Counted from the stretch's first letter, positions 8,001 through 16,696 are shown. The stretch is DNA of 54,031 nucleotides from an uncultured Oscillibacter sp. (GCA_947382875.1 CANDBG010000011.1:1-54031), one strand, 5' to 3'. The notes: generated by a model not told the origin, from the letters alone. Made by a program: numbers and translations.

Positions 8001-9911
8001 ATGCTGTATCAAACCACACAGGCCCATGAAGAACTCCGGGCAAAGGTTCGGGAATTTGCCGAACGGGAAGTCAAACCGATTGCATTCATGCTGGACAAGA
8101 ACAATGAATTCCCTCACGAAGCCGTGAAAAAAATGGGCGAAATGGGCCTTTTGGGAATTCCCTATGAGAAAAAGTATGGCGGCGCCGGGCTGGACGCCCT
8201 CAGCTACGCCATCGCCGTAGAAGAACTCGCCCGCATCGACGGCGGCACCGGCGTCATTCTCTCCGCGCATACCTCTCTGGGCACATACCCGATTGCCGCC
8301 TTCGGCACCGAGGAACAAAAGAAAAAATACCTGCCGGACCTGTGCAGCGGCAAAAAGCTGGGCGCGTTTGGCCTGACGGAACCAAATGCCGGTTCTGACG
8401 CCGGCGGCACCGAGACCGTCGCCGAGGACCAGGGCGACCACTACCTCCTCAACGGTGAGAAAATCTTCATCACTAACGGCGGCGAGGCCAGCACGTATGT
8501 TGTGTTTGCCGTCACAACGCCCGGCATCGGCACCCGCGGCATCAGCGCGTTTATCGTGGAAAAGGGCTGGGAGGGCTTCACCTTTGAGGAGCATTATGAC
8601 AAGATGGGGATCCGCTCCTCCGCCACCTGCCAGCTGAATTTCAACAACGTCAAGGTTCCGAAGGAAAACCTTTTGGGCAAAGAGGGCCAGGGGTTCAAAA
8701 TCGCCATGGCAACCCTCGACGGCGGACGAATCGGTATCGCCGCTCAGGCGCTGGGCATTGCACAGGGCGCGTTTGAAGCCGCAGTGGAATACTCGAAAGA
8801 GCGTGTACAGTTCGGACACCCGATTTGCCAGCAGCAGACCATCGCGTTCAAAATTGCCGATATGGCAACAAAACTCCGCTGCGCCCGGATGCTGGTTTAC
8901 AGCGCCGCCGAGCTGAAACAGGAACATGTCCCCTATGGCATGGAATCCGCCATGGCGAAGCAGTACGCCTCCGACATTGCCCTGGAAGTCACCAACGATG
9001 CCCTGCAAATATTCGGCGGCAACGGCTACCTCAAGGGTATGGAAGTCGAACGTTTCTACCGTGACGCCAAGATTACCACCATTTACGAGGGCACTAACGA
9101 AATTCAGCGCGTCGTCATTGCCTCCCACATTCTGGGCAAGGCCGGCAAAGCCGACAACGCCGCTCCCACACAGGCCAAAGGTCCCGAAACCGGCGCACGG
9201 AAGCGTCAGATTTTCAAGGACGGCTCCGCTAAGGAGCAGGTTGACGCTCTGGTTGCCAGCCTCAAAAAAGACGGCCACGACTTTACCGTCGGCATTCCAA
9301 TCGACACGCCGATCACCCAGGCGGAACGTGTTGTGAGCGCAGGACAGGGCATCGGCGCAAAGGAAAATATGAAGCTCATTGAGGACCTCGCCAGAGCTGC
9401 GGGCGCGGCGGTTGGTTCCAGCCGTCCGGTAGCCGAGACGCTGAAGTATGTTCCCCTCGACCGCTACGTTGGTATGTCCGGCCAGAAGTTCAAGGGCAAC
9501 CTCTATATTGCCTGCGGCATCTCCGGCGCGATTCAGCACCTCAAGGGCATCAAGGACGCCGCCTGCATCGTGGCGATCAACAAAAACCCCAACGCGAAGA
9601 TTTTCAAGAACTGTGACTACGGCATCGTGGGCGACGTGATGGAAATTCTGCCGCTGCTTACCGCTGCCCTCGACACCGGCGAAAAGGCCCCCGCTCCTCC
9701 GATGGTCAAGATGAAACGCGCCGTACCCAAGAAGGTCACGCCGCCCCGGAAGCTCTATATCTGCAACGGATGCGGTCATGAGTATGACGTCCTTGTCGGA
9801 GACCCCGAAAATGAGGTCAAGCCCGGCACTGCGTTCAAGGACCTCCCCGAAGGCTGGACCTGCCCCCACTGCGGCGAACCGGTTGAGAGCTTCATCGAAA
9901 TCGAGGTGTAA
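8001..9911 (+). CDS. Fusion: acyl-CoA dehydrogenase + ETF-alpha FAD domain + rubredoxin
   Basis: A 636-residue three-part protein. Residues 1-380 are an acyl-CoA dehydrogenase of the short-chain/butyryl type, with GLTEPNAGSDAGG, ITNGGEA, the C-terminal IFGGNGYLKGMEVERFYRDA and the catalytic-base motif IYEGTNEIQ (E363). Residues about 440-557 match the FAD-binding C-terminal domain of ETF alpha (VVSAGQGIG, GSSRPVAE, LYIACGISGAIQH, INKNPNAKIFKNCDYGIVGD). Residues 585-636 are a rubredoxin with C588, C591, C621 and C624 and the PGT.F.DLP.GW.CP.CG pattern. The ETF-alpha N-terminal domain and ETF beta are missing. The chain can in principle pass electrons from acyl-CoA through two flavins to a one-electron Fe site, or the reverse. 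An AGAAGGAGG site precedes the ATG. The order of electron flow is inference. Confidence 0.93.
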   Translation: MLYQTTQAHEELRAKVREFAEREVKPIAFMLDKNNEFPHEAVKKMGEMGLLGIPYEKKYGGAGLDALSYAIAVEELARIDGGTGVILSAHTSLGTYPIAAFGTEEQKKKYLPDLCSGKKLGAFGLTEPNAGSDAGGTETVAEDQGDHYLLNGEKIFITNGGEASTYVVFAVTTPGIGTRGISAFIVEKGWEGFTFEEHYDKMGIRSSATCQLNFNNVKVPKENLLGKEGQGFKIAMATLDGGRIGIAAQALGIAQGAFEAAVEYSKERVQFGHPICQQQTIAFKIADMATKLRCARMLVYSAAELKQEHVPYGMESAMAKQYASDIALEVTNDALQIFGGNGYLKGMEVERFYRDAKITTIYEGTNEIQRVVIASHILGKAGKADNAAPTQAKGPETGARKRQIFKDGSAKEQVDALVASLKKDGHDFTVGIPIDTPITQAERVVSAGQGIGAKENMKLIEDLARAAGAAVGSSRPVAETLKYVPLDRYVGMSGQKFKGNLYIACGISGAIQHLKGIKDAACIVAINKNPNAKIFKNCDYGIVGDVMEILPLLTAALDTGEKAPAPPMVKMKRAVPKKVTPPRKLYICNGCGHEYDVLVGDPENEVKPGTAFKDLPEGWTCPHCGEPVESFIEIEV

Positions 9912-9916
9912 GCCGC

Positions 9917-10789
9917 ATGGTCACAAAAGAGCAAATCCTTGCAGTTTTGGAACCGTCCAGAATTCCCTGCGTCCGTATTGCCCCTGAACCGGGCCGGACG
10001 CCCTCCCCTACAGACAGCAAATTCGGCGGGGAATACTACCTCCCCGCCGGGGTGGAACCGTCGGATTTGGAATTCCTGGCCCAGATCAATCTGGCGCAGG
10101 TCCCGCCCCTGGACGGCTTTCCGGAAACCGGTTTGCTGCAATTCTTCCTCTGCACCGAAGACGAAGCCTTTGAGAACTTCCTGGACGAAGGCTCGGCGTA
10201 TTTTTCCGACAGCGGCTTCTTTCAAGTGCGCTGGTATCCGGAGGCTCCGGCGGACGGTCCCGGTCGGGAAAATGCACTCCCGGAGAAACGCTGGAATATG
10301 GACAAGGTTTCCGGCGGAATGTGCTTCCTGCCGGATGAGCAGGGCGCGACCATTGCCTTGGGCGAATCCGGCGTGTTCTTTGACCTTGGCTTCGAGTACC
10401 TGGAAGATGCCTTGACGGCTCTTTTCCAGAACGATTTCGACGAAGACGATTATGACGATGAGGACGAAGAGGACGAGAATGAAGACGAAGACACGGAAAA
10501 CGCCTACGACCTGAGCGGCTGCGAGGATACCGACCGGTTCTGCCGCGATTTTGGCAACTGGGGGTTTCAGTTCGGCGGACATCCCGCGCTGCGGCAAGGG
10601 GAGGTCCGTCTGGAGGACGAGGCGTTTGAGGCGTATTCGGAGCTGCTGTTTCAGTACGACCTGACCTCTGTGGACGCGCAGTCGCCCCAGTATCTGGAAG
10701 CGGATACCTTTGGATTTTTCATCAAGCCCGAAGACCTCGCCGCCCGCCGCTTTGACGATCTCCTGATGGTTCACCATAATTGCTTTTAA
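9917..10789 (+). CDS. YwqG-like DUF1963 protein
   Basis: A 290-residue protein that fits the DUF1963/YwqG family. An N-terminal SKFGGEYYLPAG is followed by FLAQINLAQVP and ETGLLQFFL. A C-terminal GGHPALRQGEVR and LLFQYDL repeat the family pattern. Residues about 173-195 are an unusually acidic insert made almost only of Asp and Glu. The function of the family is unknown. It begins 5 nt after the fusion gene's stop codon, so it is very likely on the same mRNA. Whether it has a role in the redox unit cannot be told from sequence. Confidence 0.8.
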   Translation: MVTKEQILAVLEPSRIPCVRIAPEPGRTPSPTDSKFGGEYYLPAGVEPSDLEFLAQINLAQVPPLDGFPETGLLQFFLCTEDEAFENFLDEGSAYFSDSGFFQVRWYPEAPADGPGRENALPEKRWNMDKVSGGMCFLPDEQGATIALGESGVFFDLGFEYLEDALTALFQNDFDEDDYDDEDEEDENEDEDTENAYDLSGCEDTDRFCRDFGNWGFQFGGHPALRQGEVRLEDEAFEAYSELLFQYDLTSVDAQSPQYLEADTFGFFIKPEDLAARRFDDLLMVHHNCF

Positions 10790-10807
10790 GGGAGGGATTT
10801 CTTTCCT

Positions 10808-11458
10808 ATGAGCTTTGCGGATGAGATACGAATCCAAGCTAAAAGCAAGGAAGAACTCGCACAAGAGGAAACTCAACGGCAAAAGCAAAGGGAGGAAGAA
10901 TATCGGCAAACCGCTATTAATAGTTTTGAAAGAATCAAGTCCGCCCTGAAACAGCATATTTCAGAGGCTGCGCAAAAGGGACAATTTACCCAAAACAGTC
11001 AATATGGTAAGATTATACAGGACACGATTATTCTTGAAAGTACCTTTAGGGACCGGGAAGGTCCGACTATTAGTTATCTTTTAGACTATTGTATTCTGAA
11101 AAAGGCGGAAGTATTGAAACATCGGAACAGAAAATTTTGGGGGAAATATGAAGATTTGTGGCGGCTCTCCATAAAGGCAAAATACGATTGGTTTGGAGAT
11201 GTTCTTCAAAAAGCAATTGCCGATTTGCAGCAGGAAGGTATCAAGGCTTCTTTTACACTGGAATGGCAAATTGGCCGATGGAACACTGCTGTAAAAACCC
11301 AGATATATCATTTCCCCTTAGAGCAGCTGATTACCGGGTTTCAAACGGAAGTATGGCTTGATGCAAATCTACGCAAATCCAATTCAGAGGGCAGGGTTTT
11401 TCTGGACACATACAATGATGAAACAAAAATCTCCTGCACCTATCAATTCAGCTTTTAA
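10808..11458 (+). CDS. Unknown AT-rich protein with charged N-terminal coiled coil
   Basis: A 216-residue protein that I do not recognise. Residues about 10-45 are rich in Lys, Glu, Gln and Arg with heptad-like spacing and probably form a coiled coil. The rest looks like a mixed soluble domain rich in aromatic residues, with no signal peptide or membrane segment. Its base composition is clearly more AT-rich than both neighbours, which suggests recent gain. It has a GGGAGGG ribosome site, starts 18 nt after the DUF1963 gene and ends 23 nt before fprA, so it is co-transcribed. Confidence 0.7.
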   Translation: MSFADEIRIQAKSKEELAQEETQRQKQREEEYRQTAINSFERIKSALKQHISEAAQKGQFTQNSQYGKIIQDTIILESTFRDREGPTISYLLDYCILKKAEVLKHRNRKFWGKYEDLWRLSIKAKYDWFGDVLQKAIADLQQEGIKASFTLEWQIGRWNTAVKTQIYHFPLEQLITGFQTEVWLDANLRKSNSEGRVFLDTYNDETKISCTYQFSF

Positions 11459-11481
11459 CAACAATAAAGGAGGCAGCTTCT

Positions 11482-12699
11482 ATGTATAATTACCGTCAAG
11501 TAACCAACGACCTCTACTGGGTCGGGGCAAACGATCACCGTCTGGCCCTCTTTGAGAACATCCACCCCCTCTATCACGGCGTCAGCTATAACGCGTACGT
11601 CCTCCTGGACGAACAATCCGTCCTCTTTGACACCGCCGACTGGTCCGTCAGCCGGGAGTTCCTGGCAAACGTCAAGGCCGTGCTGAACGGCCGCCCCCTG
11701 GATTACATGGTCATCAACCATGTCGAGCCGGACCATGCCGCCTCCATTGAGGAAATCCTCCTCCGCTGGCCCGACGTCAAAATCATCACCACCCCCAAGG
11801 CCGTGACGCTCCTCAACCAGTTCGGCTTTGACCTGGACCCCAACCGGGTCGACGAGGTCAAGGAGGGCGATACCCGCTGTTTCGGCAAGCATACGATTGC
11901 CTTCGTATACGCCCCCATGGTCCACTGGCCCGAGGCAATGGTTTCCTTTGACACCACCAACGGCGTTCTCTTTTCCGCCGACGCCTTCGGCTCCTTCCGC
12001 GCCCTCGACGGCAAGCTCTTTGCCGATGAATTCGACTTTGACCGCGAGTGGATTGACGACGCCCGCCGTTATTATACCAATATCGTCGGCAAGTACGGCC
12101 CCCAGGTGGTGGCGCTGCTGAACAAGGCCGCGACCGTTGTCGGACTTGATAATATTAAAATGCTCTGCCCGCTTCATGGTCCAGTCTGGCGGAAGGACCT
12201 GGGCTATATCATCGACAAATACACCCACTGGGCGACCTACGAGCCGGAGGAAAAAGGCGTCATGATCGTTTACGCCTCTATGTACGGCAGCACCGAAAAT
12301 GCTGCGGAAGTCCTGGCCGCCAAGCTTGCCGAACGCGGCGTGACCAATACGCGGCTGTATGATGTGTCCAGCACTCACGTCAGCTATCTGATTTCCGACC
12401 TGTTCAAGTACAGCCATATGGTGCTTGCGTCCGTAACCTACAATTTGGGCATTTTCCCGCCGATGCATAATTTCCTGATGGACATGAAAGCGCTGAACCT
12501 CCAAAAGCGTACTGTGGCCCTGCTGGAAAACGGTTCCTGGGCGCCGCGCTCCGGAGCGTTGATGCGTGAGGCTTTGGAGCAGCTGAAGCATATCGACATC
12601 CTTGACGACGGTTTGTCCATTGCCTCCTCCCTCCGGGAACAGAACATCAGCGAAATGGACGCCCTCGCTGACGCAATTGCCGCCAGTATTAACAAATAA
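11482..12699 (+). CDS. fprA: A-type flavoprotein FprA (flavodiiron O2/NO reductase)
   Basis: A 405-residue flavodiiron protein. The metallo-beta-lactamase-like domain (about 1-255) has the full set of diiron ligands: H80, E82, D84, H148, D167 and H232 (HVEPDH, MVHWPE, SADAFG, LHGPVW). The flavodoxin domain (258-405) has the FMN loop YASMYGSTENAA. These enzymes reduce O2 to water and/or NO to N2O in anaerobes and take electrons from rubredoxin. It is the last gene of the rrf2 unit, whose second gene encodes a rubredoxin domain, and a terminator follows directly. An AAAGGAGG site precedes the ATG. Whether O2 or NO is preferred cannot be read from sequence. Confidence 0.95.
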   Translation: MYNYRQVTNDLYWVGANDHRLALFENIHPLYHGVSYNAYVLLDEQSVLFDTADWSVSREFLANVKAVLNGRPLDYMVINHVEPDHAASIEEILLRWPDVKIITTPKAVTLLNQFGFDLDPNRVDEVKEGDTRCFGKHTIAFVYAPMVHWPEAMVSFDTTNGVLFSADAFGSFRALDGKLFADEFDFDREWIDDARRYYTNIVGKYGPQVVALLNKAATVVGLDNIKMLCPLHGPVWRKDLGYIIDKYTHWATYEPEEKGVMIVYASMYGSTENAAEVLAAKLAERGVTNTRLYDVSSTHVSYLISDLFKYSHMVLASVTYNLGIFPPMHNFLMDMKALNLQKRTVALLENGSWAPRSGALMREALEQLKHIDILDDGLSIASSLREQNISEMDALADAIAASINK

Positions 12700-12709
12700 G
12701 GCGTATGCT

Positions 12710-12744
12710 GGAGAAAAACGGACCGTTTCCGGTCCGTTTTCTCC
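12710..12744. terminator. Bidirectional terminator after fprA
   Basis: A near-perfect palindrome (GGAGAAAAACGGACCG paired with CGGTCCGTTTTCTCC) lies between the converging fprA and YlbJ-like genes. Confidence 0.85.
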
Positions 12745-12761
12745 TTTCCCTGTACGGGGCG

Positions 12762-13682
12762 TCACAGGACGTAAAACGACACCGCAAACGCCAATACAAA
12801 TGAAAAAATTCCTTGCAGAATCTTACCGCACACATAGGGACGCAGACGCAAACCGCTGCCGTCCAGCACGGAGGCCGTCTGACATAAGATGGAAATTCCT
12901 CCGAAGCCCGCACACGCTGAAGCGATCACAAAGCCCAGCCGGTTCGCCGAAAGCAGCGGCGTCAGCGAAAACAGCTCCAATAGTCCAACCAGAAACGGTC
13001 CTGCCGGGGCTTCCAGGCCGGAGAGCGGACTGGCCAGTATGTAAAAAAACACGATAAACCCGCAGATTGGAACCATCGACATGGCCGCGCCCTGTACCGC
13101 TTTCACAAACGCCGCTGCAAAGGAAATCTCCTGTGGTCCGTTGGAAAACCGCGGGGGGCTTTGACGCGTTTTCGGGTTCGTTCCGCGGACGCAGAGGCCC
13201 GTCAGCAGCGCCGACAGCACGTGAATCAGCCACAGCCATACCCCCGTACGGACGCTGCCAAACAATCCGCTGCCCAGCACGCTGATTAGAAAAACCGGAT
13301 TCGAATTGTTGCAGAACGCTAACAGACGTTCCGCTTCCGCCGTGGTCAGGAGCTTTTTTTCGTACAGATTGACCGCCGTACGCGCTCCAACCGGATAGCC
13401 CCCCGCCAGCCCCAACAGCAGCGCTGTGCTGGCGGTTCCGGGCAGGCTGAACAGCGTCATGAAGCCCGCGAAATGCGGCGAAATCCATTCCCCAAAACCC
13501 AGTGAAATCAGCAGTCCCGACACCACCATGAACGGATACAGCGCCGGTATGACCGCATTTGCACACAGCGTCAGAGCTTCCTCCGCCGCCGTACGAATGC
13601 GTTCCGCGTCCGCCAGAAACCATACCAGAACCCCGCATAACACCAGACAGGCGTCTGTGCGCCAGCGCTTTTTCATCTTCAT
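12762..13682 (-). CDS. YlbJ-like sporulation integral membrane protein
   Basis: A roughly 306-residue polytopic membrane protein. It carries the YlbJ signature: a glycine-rich helix LAGGYPVGARTAVNLYE, then a segment with AEAERLLAFCNNSNPVFL. In Bacillus, YlbJ is made under sigma-E and is needed for normal spore formation. The family has the nucleoside-transporter gate fold. It is shorter than typical 400-residue YlbJ. The start is uncertain: ATG 13682 and ATG 13676 are both possible and neither has a strong ribosome site; the open frame runs to 13778. It is divergent from yqfC, another sporulation gene, with 94 nt between. Confidence 0.82.
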   Translation of the reverse strand: MKMKKRWRTDACLVLCGVLVWFLADAERIRTAAEEALTLCANAVIPALYPFMVVSGLLISLGFGEWISPHFAGFMTLFSLPGTASTALLLGLAGGYPVGARTAVNLYEKKLLTTAEAERLLAFCNNSNPVFLISVLGSGLFGSVRTGVWLWLIHVLSALLTGLCVRGTNPKTRQSPPRFSNGPQEISFAAAFVKAVQGAAMSMVPICGFIVFFYILASPLSGLEAPAGPFLVGLLELFSLTPLLSANRLGFVIASACAGFGGISILCQTASVLDGSGLRLRPYVCGKILQGIFSFVLAFAVSFYVL

Positions 13683-13776
13683 CACCCGTATCACTTCTAT
13701 GCATCCGAAACGCCCCTCATGCGTGGACAGGCAATTTCCGGGCACCTGCCGCATATAGCTTGTTTGAGGTGAGTGC

Positions 13777-14079
13777 ATGGAACGTAACCGAAAAGCGCAT
13801 GACGGCGGTCCGCTGGGCGCGATTGCCGAACTCTTCGATCTGCCCGCCGATGTCGTGGCGGGACTTCCGCGCCTGGAAATGGTGGGCGGACGACAACTTT
13901 ATCTGGAACATCATACCGGCCTTCTGGCGTACAGCGACACGCAGATTGACGCCAATACGTCCGCGGGCGTGCTGCGGGTACGGGGCGAACGCCTGACCCT
14001 GATGGCAATGACCGCCGGGGAACTGCGGATCGGCGGCAAAATCGACGCCGTGGAATGGGTGGGGGCCGGACCATGCTGA
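13777..14079 (+). CDS. yqfC: YqfC-family sporulation protein
   Basis: A 100-residue protein of the YabP/YqfC family (GLPRLEMVGGRQLYLEHH, then a beta-rich half). It is usually controlled by sigma-E and found directly before yqfD, as here. The ATG has a TGAGGTG site. Its stop overlaps the start of yqfD by a few bases, which implies coupled translation. The role in spore formation is known only from genetics in relatives. Confidence 0.9.
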   Translation: MERNRKAHDGGPLGAIAELFDLPADVVAGLPRLEMVGGRQLYLEHHTGLLAYSDTQIDANTSAGVLRVRGERLTLMAMTAGELRIGGKIDAVEWVGAGPC

Positions 14080-15278
14080 CGGGTATCATTCACGCGGTTC
14101 AGGGACAGGTTCGTATCCGGGCGGAATGCGCCTTTCCGGAGCGCGTCCTGAACCTCTGCGGGGCGCGGGACCTCGCCTTCTGGGATCTGAAATGGGAATC
14201 TCCAACCGCCTTTACCTGCCGTATTTCCCGGAGGGATTGGCGCATTCTGCGCGAAACCGGACAGCATCTGGATTGTACGTTTTCCGTCGTCGGACTGGAG
14301 GGCATCCCTTATTTTCTCTTTCGTTTTCGTCACCGGCAGGCCCTTGTTACCGGCTTGTTTGTCTGCGCCCTTGGGCTCTTTTTGAGTTCCTTCTTTGTTT
14401 GGGATTTCAGCGTCGAAGGAAATGTTAACGTACCAACTGAAAAAATCCTGCGTGCTTTGGAGGAAAATGGCGTCAGCCGCGGAGTCTTCGGCCTTACGCT
14501 GAATGGCGAGGACATTCGCAACCATGTCCTTCTGGATATTCCGGAGCTGAGCTGGATTTCAGTGAATGTCTCCGGCTGCCGCGCCAGCGTTTCCGTCCGG
14601 GAACGGATTCCCGCGCCGGAATTGATTGATAAACGCGTCCCGACAAACATCGTCGCCCGACGCGCCGGACTCGTGCGCAGCGTGCAGACCATGGGCGGCG
14701 TCGCCTGCGTGCTGCCCGGAACCGCCGTCACCGAAGGACAACTCCTTATCTCCGGCGTCGAGGACACCGGGACATTTGGCGCCCGCGTTTTGGCTGGCCT
14801 TGGTACCGTTCAGGCGCGTACCTGGTACACTTTACGCACAACCGTTCCGCTGACCGCCCCGCAAAAACAGTTCACCGGACAGGAAAAAACAGGCTTCTCT
14901 CTAGTTTTTGGAACGCGCCGTATAAAATTCTTCTCAAACAGTAGCATTACACAGGGAAACTATGATAAAATAACAGACAGATTCCCTCTCTCGCTGTTTG
15001 GGATTCCGCTGCCGCTTACTATCGTGCGGGAGCGTTGGCGGTTTTATGAAATCATCCCCACAGCCCAGAACTCTGCCCAGATTGAAAAAACAATGGAAGC
15101 CGTTCTCACGGAACAGCTTCACCATATGGTTGACCCGTTTGGTTCCGTACGCTCTACGCTCTGCTCCTCCCGGCAGAAAGGAGACAATCTTATCGTTACC
15201 CTTTCCGCAGAGTGTGAGGAACAAATCGGTCTTTCCATACCTATTTATTCAGATCATACAGATAACCCAGGCAGTTAA
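14073..15278 (+). CDS. yqfD: Sporulation protein YqfD
   Basis: A 401-residue YqfD-family protein. A cytosolic N-terminal part of about 90 residues is followed by one membrane segment (TGLFVCALGLFLSSFFVW) and a large extracytoplasmic region that opens with a POTRA-like start (FSVEGNVNVPTEKILRALEENG). In Bacillus it is a mother-cell sigma-E product needed for efficient sporulation. ATG 14073 was chosen because it overlaps the yqfC stop and has GGTGGGGG upstream; an ATG at 14055 in the same frame is possible. phoH follows after 30 nt. Confidence 0.92.
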   Translation: MLTGIIHAVQGQVRIRAECAFPERVLNLCGARDLAFWDLKWESPTAFTCRISRRDWRILRETGQHLDCTFSVVGLEGIPYFLFRFRHRQALVTGLFVCALGLFLSSFFVWDFSVEGNVNVPTEKILRALEENGVSRGVFGLTLNGEDIRNHVLLDIPELSWISVNVSGCRASVSVRERIPAPELIDKRVPTNIVARRAGLVRSVQTMGGVACVLPGTAVTEGQLLISGVEDTGTFGARVLAGLGTVQARTWYTLRTTVPLTAPQKQFTGQEKTGFSLVFGTRRIKFFSNSSITQGNYDKITDRFPLSLFGIPLPLTIVRERWRFYEIIPTAQNSAQIEKTMEAVLTEQLHHMVDPFGSVRSTLCSSRQKGDNLIVTLSAECEEQIGLSIPIYSDHTDNPGS

Positions 15279-15308
15279 TGCCTGAATTGTACAAAAGGGG
15301 TAAGCAAA

Positions 15309-16286
15309 TTGGAACAACGTATCAGTATCGAACGTCTGGAACAGGCCGTCAATATCTTTGGGTCCTTTGACGAAAATATCCGGCTTCTCGAACAGGAATT
15401 TTCCGTCTCTGTCGTCAATCGTGACGGGGAACTTCGCGTCGAGGGAGAACCCGAAAATACCATGTTAGCCTGTAAGTCGATTCAAGCTCTCCTTACTCTC
15501 TCCTCCCGCGGAGAGGCAATTGGAGAACAGAATGTCCGCTATGTGATCAATATGGTCCGCGCCGGCAAAGAACACAAAATCGCGGAACTGACCGGCGATG
15601 TGCTTTGCATTTCCGCCAAGGGACGCCCGATTAAACCGAAAACCGTCGGGCAGAAGGACTATATTGCTTCCGTTCTCAAAAATACCGTCACCATCGGCGT
15701 CGGGCCGGCTGGTACCGGAAAAACCTATCTTGCCGTCGCCGCCGCGGTGATGGCTTTCCGCGATAAACAGGTCAACCGCATTATCCTTACGCGGCCTGCC
15801 GTCGAGGCAGGTGAACGCTTGGGCTTTTTGCCGGGAGATTTGCAGTCCAAAGTGGACCCGTACCTTCGTCCGCTTTATGACGCCCTCTTTGATATGCTTG
15901 GTGCGGAAACTTATCAGAAATATCTGGAACGCGGCAATATTGAAGTCGCGCCCCTCGCATATATGCGCGGGCGTACCCTTGACGACAGCTTTATTATCCT
16001 GGATGAAGCCCAGAATACCAGCCGGGAACAAATGAAAATGTTCCTGACGCGTCTGGGCTTCGGCTCCAAAATCGTTATTACCGGCGATGCAACTCAAATT
16101 GACCTTCCGGACGGAAAAACCTCCGGACTTCGAGAGGCTATGCGCGTCCTGCGTAATGTTGAGGGTATCGGTATTTGTGAGCTGACCAATGCCGATGTCG
16201 TTCGTCATGTGATGGTGCAGCGGATTGTTCAGGCCTATGAGGATTATGAAAATCGTAAGGGCCGTGACAAGGGGAAATGGAAATGA
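15309..16286 (+). CDS. phoH: PhoH-like ATPase
   Basis: A 325-residue PhoH protein. An N-terminal KH-like RNA-binding part (about 1-110) precedes an ATPase related to superfamily 1 helicases. Walker A is GPAGTGKT at 132-139, Walker B is FIILDEAQN, and VITGDATQIDLP is the coupling motif. PhoH is tied by gene order to the RNase YbeY and is thought to act in RNA metabolism. Translation starts at a TTG with AAAAGGGG upstream. The gene order yqfC-yqfD-phoH-ybeY matches Bacillus apart from one inserted gene. Confidence 0.95.
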   Translation: MEQRISIERLEQAVNIFGSFDENIRLLEQEFSVSVVNRDGELRVEGEPENTMLACKSIQALLTLSSRGEAIGEQNVRYVINMVRAGKEHKIAELTGDVLCISAKGRPIKPKTVGQKDYIASVLKNTVTIGVGPAGTGKTYLAVAAAVMAFRDKQVNRIILTRPAVEAGERLGFLPGDLQSKVDPYLRPLYDALFDMLGAETYQKYLERGNIEVAPLAYMRGRTLDDSFIILDEAQNTSREQMKMFLTRLGFGSKIVITGDATQIDLPDGKTSGLREAMRVLRNVEGIGICELTNADVVRHVMVQRIVQAYEDYENRKGRDKGKWK

Positions 16287-16678
16287 GCGGGGATGTTTTC
16301 TTGATTAAAACGCCATCAAATCAGGAAGCCGACTTGCTGCAAATTGTTGATACTGTTCCTTTGCCTTGCTGGCGTGAACTGCGTCAGATGCTTTATTCCC
16401 ATTTCCCGGATCTGCGTTCCGGTTATGCCCGGCTTGATGACGGTATCCATTTTCCGGTTCTCTCTTCTCCTGATTATGCTCTGGAATTTAATCTCGCCGC
16501 CGAAAACGAGGACGAACCTTTGACCGTTATTATGTTTAATTGTCTTGGCGTTGGAAATCGCTGGGCTTACCCATTGAAGTTCCTTTGCGGCTTGCTGGAC
16601 GCGCGGATCGTTGACTGCGGCAGCTTCGAATTCTGGGACTGGAATCATTTGCCCGATTGGATTGCTGAGGGGCTGTAA
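16283..16678 (+). CDS. Unknown small protein between phoH and ybeY
   Basis: A 131-residue soluble protein that I do not recognise. It has no signal peptide or membrane helix, and it contains LDDGIHFPVLSSPDYALEFN and a tryptophan-rich end (FEFWDWNHLPDW). The ATG at 16283 overlaps the phoH stop as ATGA, so translation is coupled to phoH. An ATG two codons upstream is also possible. ybeY follows after 18 nt. It breaks the usual adjacency of phoH and ybeY. Confidence 0.7.
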   Translation: MSGDVFLIKTPSNQEADLLQIVDTVPLPCWRELRQMLYSHFPDLRSGYARLDDGIHFPVLSSPDYALEFNLAAENEDEPLTVIMFNCLGVGNRWAYPLKFLCGLLDARIVDCGSFEFWDWNHLPDWIAEGL

Positions 16679-16696
16679 TTAGAAAGGAGAGAGCGT

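Noticed and set aside
7974-9869. Long open frame of 631 codons on the minus strand opposite the dehydrogenase fusion
   Set aside because: The plus strand encodes three clear domains. The minus frame has no family motif and no ribosome site and is a shadow of GC-rich codon use.
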